A program made the position numbers and the translations under genes. Shown here one piece after another: positions 26,977-30,305 of a stretch of DNA of 30,305 nucleotides (within the stretch, counting starts at the first letter, position 1; the number at the start of each line of letters is the position of its first letter). The notes under the pieces were generated by a model. It worked only from the letters and a program-made list of their open reading frames with translations, was not told where the DNA came from and searched no databases. Source of the stretch: Lingula anatina (Eukaryota; Brachiopoda; Lingulata; Lingulida; Lingulidae); contig NW_019776084.1 in the NCBI RefSeq assembly GCF_001039355.2, forward strand, positions 71,360 to 101,664, written 5' to 3'.

Positions 26977-27705
26977 TCTTCTCTTACAGAAGAGACATAG
27001 GCACATGATTCAAGGACTTAATACTGCATTTTATACGTTTAAAAAAAAAAGACCTGGATAATGGAAAAGACTGCTCTTTGCAAGCACCCTGCAAAAATAC
27101 TTGTTGGTGTTGACTTTGTGTGTGAACTATTTAAGGTAAACAACTGGAAGTGTTTTTGCAAGCTGCTCAGGGAGAATTTGTAGAATTGAAAAGTAGGAAG
27201 TAAAATGGAGAAAGCTGCAATATTGATATTTATATGCACTGTACCATTAATGGGACAGTATTGTATGCCAAGTTTACAAATTCTTTTGCTCTCTCTGTCA
27301 AGAGGAAGAGACATTCAACCATTCTGCCCACCATTCATAATGCCTGTGACAGTCACTCAGTCTTGGTGGCCGCCACGTTTGTTCTCAAGATGGCGGATGA
27401 CTTAGGCAGCATTCCAAGGGCGATATTGCAAGATGCCAAGTTTTAAAGCTATTTGCTGTATGTAATGTGCTGATGATGGTAGTATTCATTACAGAGGCTT
27501 GAAAGATTAATAAAATTAGACTTTAAGATTTTTAATTTGAATTATTATTGACACTGCAGCTTAGTTGTGAAGAAAAAAGGTTACAATGTTCAAAGTATTT
27601 AATTAGTAGCAAGTTGCTACTCTTTATTGTGTATGTAACATATGTATGTAAATTTTAAGCTGGTAAAAGTGACAACAAAATAAATATTTGACATTAAATT
27701 CAGGT
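26977..27705 (+). terminator. SEC61A 3' UTR and polyadenylation signals
   Basis: AATAAA hexamers occur at 27509-27514 and 27679-27684, with ATTAAA at 27693-27698. Use of the second would give a 3' UTR of about 0.7 kb. Cleavage position is inferred. Confidence 0.6.
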
Positions 27706-27817
27706 TTTGACTTCTTGATGTTCTTTTTCTACTCATTTTCCTTAAAACAAAAAGTGACAATAGTTATAAAAACATATAACACTACTGATTTTGTCAGTTC
27801 AAGATACTGTAGTCCAA

Positions 27818-27823
27818 TTTAAT
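27818..27823 (-). terminator. Possible TSR2 polyadenylation signal
   Basis: TTTAAT on the plus strand is ATTAAA on the minus strand, about 390 bp past the TSR2 stop. No canonical AATAAA occurs between the stop and the SEC61A 3' end, so this is a weak candidate. Confidence 0.3.
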
Positions 27824-28212
27824 CCAATATCTGAAATGAAAATATTATTACTTGATGAAATATCCTTTTCATATCTGCCTTAATATTGCACAAAGAGCAA
27901 ATACAGACCACATCTGCACTAGGGCCTTTCTAACCAAACAAAGCTCTCATTCTAGTCACTAGTGGATTCTTCTGTTAGGAATTAACTGACATCCCTGAAT
28001 TTTTCCTTCAGAAATTTTTTTTTGGGTCAAACCAGCTTGTCTATGAACAACTAATCCATCACTGCTGCAATGCTGATAGGCGATATCAACAATCTGTGTG
28101 ATTTTACACAGGCTTTCAGGACACCAAAATATCTTCCATTTGGAGAACTCCAATTAAACTGAGATTTTGTAAAAGAAAAGATAGCTTAGGATTTAAAAAA
28201 TTGAAGCATTTG

Positions 28213-29973
28213 CTATCTCCTTTTCTTTTTCTTTGATGTAACTGTAGTCCATTCCTCCTCCATTTCTGCATCTTGTGAACTGGACTGGTCTTCTGCAAAC
28301 AAAGGATTTTTCCAATTAATACAATGGAATTGAAAAACAATTTGAAATAAGTAGTGCATAGTAATTTTCATCACTTGCCATTAAATCTAATCATTCATTT
28401 TTCAACAACCTGATGCTTTATTCATACATATTAATATCTTTCTTTGGTATAAATATATCAGCACATAAACTAATATCTTATAACTGAGGAACCAAGAATC
28501 TAAAAAATTTATATGTAACAATTGTATGTTTCTTATTTTTCCCCATGTCATTCTCCCATTTCTTACCCGTCTTTGTGTCACTGTTCTCGGTGGTAGTATT
28601 ATCACAGCCAGTGGCTCCCTCTGTAGCAGACTGGTGGTCCATGGGTTCTGGCTGTAATCTGCTGGCACCACCCTGGGATAGACGGGGTACCTCCTCCTCC
28701 TCCTCATCATCATCATCCTTTATAACAGAATCATACAGAGAAATACTTAACTGTATTTGTCTTGATTAAAATTACCAAGAAAAGCTTTGCAGTTGTGCTT
28801 GTCATCTTTTACATTTTACCTCATGATATTATTGTGGTGGAAATGATTGAAGATATAATTCACACACAAAAAAAAAAAGAAAATATGTGGCAAATAATCT
28901 GTTGAACAAAAGTGGCAAGTAACTCATCATATAAAAGTTAAGATATTTAAACAATTGTTTCTTTGTTATTATGTTAAGAAAAAAGCATTTTTCAACCCTG
29001 TATTTCCTACCTCATCCTCATCCTGGGCCACCACACAGTTTTGCAGAGAAGCAGTCGGTATCTTTTCAACATCTGCTAAAACCTCTGCCTCTTTCCCTTG
29101 CTTGCAGAGGGCGTAGAATTGGCATATTGCTTTTGAAACCTGAAAGCAATAACATTTCACTGTTCATTAGTGACTAATTTACAAATCTATAATATATAAA
29201 TAAACCAGAAACACTAATCACATTAAGTTTAACATGTTAAAACCTAAACCCTAAAATTTATGAATAAATTATCATTATATTGTTTCATCCTGGGATACCA
29301 TACCTGGCTGCTAAAAATAATAGTCTACAATGATTTAAATACACAATGATTTAAATACACTTCACATGGTTAAAGTAACTGACCTTTTAATGGCAACCAA
29401 CTCACCACAAGTAAGCTGTTGTCATCAATCACTGTGTCAAATTCAGTGCTCATAATGTCTTCAAAGAAGTCTGACAATTCCCATGGTTCTATGTCATCTG
29501 AAATCAAACAAAATATGTACATACATTTACATACATTTACATACATTAACTCACTGAACTAATAATATGTACATACATTTACTCACTGAACTAATAACAA
29601 TAAATTGTCTAATAAGTGTGTCATTCAAATTATTTCAACAAAAATGAACAAATATTACTCTTTGTCAAAAACCTACAAGTGCTTATATGTATATCATAAG
29701 TTTAAGTTAGTTCTTACCACTTTATTTTGATATTTGTATCTATATGTTGTATGCATTTTTTTTTTCAAAAATAAGATGCTGAAATCTATTTACTGCTACT
29801 ACGGTTATCTAAACTTGTCCATCTATGTTTATTTTACTGTGAATGTGTAAGTTAAATTACACTAAAGAAATTTAATCGCTACCATTCTCAGTAAACCACT
29901 GTTCCACAGCACCAACCAACCATACTGCCTTCTCCTGTGTGTGTGCACCACCAAACCCATGACTTACTGCAAG
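28213..29973 (-). CDS. TSR2: Pre-rRNA-processing protein TSR2, exons 2-6 (N-terminus missing)
   Basis: Minus-strand exons, in transcript order: 29973-29883, 29497-29406, 29139-29011, 28717-28567, 28292-28213 (stop TAG 28213-28215). Splice sites are GT-AG and phases agree, giving 180 residues. The conserved TSR2 core is clear: [28 protein letters not shown], then the [11 protein letters not shown] motif matching the family's NEFDTVVEDGSL. An acidic run of four Asp and five Glu opens the fourth visible exon, and the C-terminus ends EEEWTTV followed by a basic KKKKRR tail, like the family's DGWTIV. TSR2 is a chaperone that holds ribosomal protein eS26 and delivers it to pre-40S particles. The family has about 25 further N-terminal residues; no such exon is visible up to 30305, so the first exon probably lies beyond the window. 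Convergent with SEC61A. Confidence 0.95.
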
Positions 29974-30305
29974 CTGAAATAACACAATGTGCATCGAAAT
30001 CTAAGAGATTTTCAAAAATCTTATCTAAAATAATCCAAGGCGTACATATAGTATTGCCAATGAGCTTGACTACTGACACGTACAGTCACGCTCGGCTGTC
30101 ACCTTGATTGGATAGTAAACGATTGTCGTAAAATCGCTAAATGATATTAAAACCGGGTGCATAAACTTGAAAACCACCTACAACAACCTTGGACTACCAC
30201 ATTAATCCAATACAATGCAAACATAAACTATAACAAGTGGTTAAAGCCTTCAAACCGAATGTCGTAAAGTCCCCATATACCTCCATAGAGACAATAAAAT
30301 AGAAT
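29974..30305. other. Probable TSR2 first intron sequence
   Basis: The acceptor TTGTGTTATTTCAG (minus strand) borders the exon ending at 29973. The remaining sequence has no TSR2-like N-terminal coding in any minus frame, so it is most likely intron. Confidence 0.5.

Noticed and set aside
27959-28153. Minus-strand frame past the TSR2 stop
   Set aside because: It lies in the expected TSR2 3' UTR and is not TSR2-like.
30243-30287. Minus-strand ATG near the window end as a TSR2 start
   Set aside because: The translation (MEVYGDFTTF...) does not resemble the TSR2 N-terminus and has no suitable donor leading to the exon at 29973.

Overview
The window is animal nuclear DNA, AT-rich, with short GT-AG introns (about 0.2-1 kb), a non-LTR retrotransposon, MITE-like inverted-repeat elements, TA/TTTTA microsatellites and a 771-base assembly gap. 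The gene content is metazoan. The repeat types look like those of a marine invertebrate, but I cannot name a phylum from sequence alone.

Layout. 1-2358: 3' part of an L1/Tx1-like LINE, reading frame intact to its stop, ending in AATAAA and an A-rich tail. 2359-10450: no recognisable gene; it holds a hairpin-ended interspersed repeat, two pairs of old divergent duplications (about 3040/3880 and 7366/8645), one carrying a trace of past coding, and a foldback-like repeat near 9250-9560. 10454-15566: a large direct duplication (10454-12972 and 13615-15566) with a further 0.9-kb internal repeat. Copy 1 carries a 0.7-kb insertion and a (TA)34 tract; copy 2 carries a 245-bp MITE at the site of that tract. 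15567-17213: non-coding sequence and the gap. 17214-17745 (-): two intact exons of INTS13/Asunder, an Integrator subunit, with no other INTS13 exon visible. 18046-18497: a long-TIR element. 18640-20380: a LINE-tail-like fragment, a CpG-richer stretch, a possible short coding exon and a cluster of RFX X-box palindromes.

21097-26976 (+): a complete 12-exon SEC61A gene encoding 476 residues, the pore subunit of the ER translocon, with promoter motifs upstream and polyadenylation signals downstream. 28213-29973 (-): five exons of TSR2, the chaperone of ribosomal protein eS26; its N-terminal exon lies outside the window or is unrecognised. SEC61A and TSR2 are convergent, their stop codons about 1.2 kb apart.

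The three cellular genes serve different housekeeping jobs (protein translocation, ribosome assembly, snRNA 3'-end processing); I see no sign of a joint pathway. No undescribed multi-gene system is evident. The most unusual observations are the orphan INTS13 exon pair beside the gap and MITE-like element, the nested duplication with its natural MITE filled/empty site, the old duplicated coding relics, and the X-box cluster.
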